DNA of 64,000 bases, from NCBI GenBank assembly GCA_039566865.1, contig CM076954.1, positions 15,028,001 to 15,092,000 of the forward strand. Direction: 5' to 3'. The notes under the pieces were generated by a model that searched no databases, was not told the origin of the DNA, and was given only the letters and a program-made list of their open reading frames with translations. The stretch comes from Aurelia coerulea. Lineage: Eukaryota; Cnidaria; Scyphozoa; Semaeostomeae; Ulmaridae. Both the position numbers and the translations under genes were made by a program. Of the stretch, positions 63,336 through 64,000 are shown one piece after another (position 1 is the stretch's first letter; each line of letters starts with the position of its first letter).

Positions 63336-63442
63336 GTCTCAAGTTAGATGTCACCTGAGATTTACGATAACGCGAAATTCCTTTGGAAAACACTTCTATC
63401 GTAGTTATTCGCGGGCATTTGCAGGTGACATCTAATGCTGGA
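63336..63442. mobile_element. GTCTCAAATTA palindromic MITE
   Basis: Ends GTCTCAAGTTAGATGTCACC and GGTGACATCTAATGCTGGAC, with the inner pair GATTTACGATAACGCG on the left only, giving an asymmetric centre. Confidence 0.75.
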
Positions 63443-63762
63443 CAGAATCAAGTTCCTACTGATTCCAAAATTATTCCTACGAGCAAGTTGGCCAACGATC
63501 AAATTGAGTTTAGAGACACTGCTTTCCAGGTATTAAATCTTCCAAGCGTAATAGTGATAAAATGTTCTTTTTTGTGTAAAATGCATTTAAATCGCGCTTC
63601 GATTTTGATACAGCTTTTTTCACGAATTTATGGCTATAAACTTAATGTTTCAGGCATTTCCAACGCTTCTTCAAATAGCCTGTTATTTGCTTGCCAACTC
63701 TATTTTTCATGATATTTCGGAGATTGTAACATTGAAAGTACTCAGTATATTTGATCTTAACG

Positions 63763-63921
63763 TACAGTAAAACCCGCGTATAAGAACCCAGTAGATTAAG
63801 AACGGGCTGAAATTGTCGAATTGGGCTACCGTTTTATAAGAACCTATCCATTGCATTCATTGTTTAAGAACCCAGGCTGACTTGCAAAATTTTAGGTTCT
63901 TATACGCGGGTTTTTACTGTA
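63763..63921. mobile_element. TA-flanked MITE with CAGTAAAACCCGCGTATAAG ends
   Basis: The element occupies 63765-63919 (155 bp), flanked by TA. Left CAGTAAAACCCGCGTATAAG, right CTTATACGCGGGTTTTTACTG. AAGAACC motifs repeat four times inside. Tc1/mariner-type. Confidence 0.88.
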
Positions 63922-64000
63922 TCAGGGATGCATGAATGTTTTTACTGTTACGGAAGAAAACATTGGACTCGTATCAGAATATAGTTAATCAATGAATTTT

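Overview
The window is nuclear DNA from an animal. It is AT-rich, its genes are split by GT-AG introns, and it carries many short inverted-repeat transposons. The genes include a Crumbs cell-polarity receptor and a vesicular amino-acid transporter relative. The mix of repeats, the transporter type and the degree of protein divergence fit a non-bilaterian animal, most likely an anthozoan cnidarian (coral or anemone). That placement is inference from character, not a match to a genome.

Three protein-coding genes lie in a row on the plus strand. (1) At 1898-3217 is an intronless coding region for an SLC32/VIAAT-like amino-acid transporter, with a TATA box and a probable 5'-UTR intron. (2) At 4491-11136 is a three-exon gene for a helical-repeat protein of about 1240 residues, tentatively MEI1-like (meiosis inhibitor 1). 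(3) From 17149 to 60361 is a complete Crumbs gene. I built it as 13 exons whose splice phases all agree. The 5901 nt of coding sequence give a 1966-residue receptor: signal peptide, N-terminal LamG-like domain, about 20 EGF repeats, three LamG domains separated by EGFs, six more EGFs, a membrane helix and a 38-residue tail. The tail has the FERM-binding GTYSPSRQE motif and the C-terminal ERLI PDZ ligand.

Most of the rest is transposon-derived. I could mark at least ten inverted-repeat (MITE-like) families. They include TA-flanked mariner-like elements (four copies of one TIR type, one of them nested in another element with matching empty sites elsewhere), TTAA-flanked piggyBac-like and Kolobok-like elements, elements with 7-8 bp duplications, a 630-bp foldback with a perfect 11-bp duplication, and several families with G-tract or TTTTCGCC ends around internal short repeats. 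There are also one LINE with a long open ORF, one LINE fragment, two tRNA-derived SINE-like pieces and a satellite of about 0.45 kb.

Crumbs intron 8 (33297-48634, 15.3 kb) is the main repeat sink. It also holds an antisense exon series (about 36.39-42.99 kb, minus strand) that looks like a decaying, unrecognised nested gene. The end of the window (60362-64000) holds the Crumbs 3' flank and four more small elements. I saw no CRISPR array, no rRNA and no convincing functional tRNA gene.
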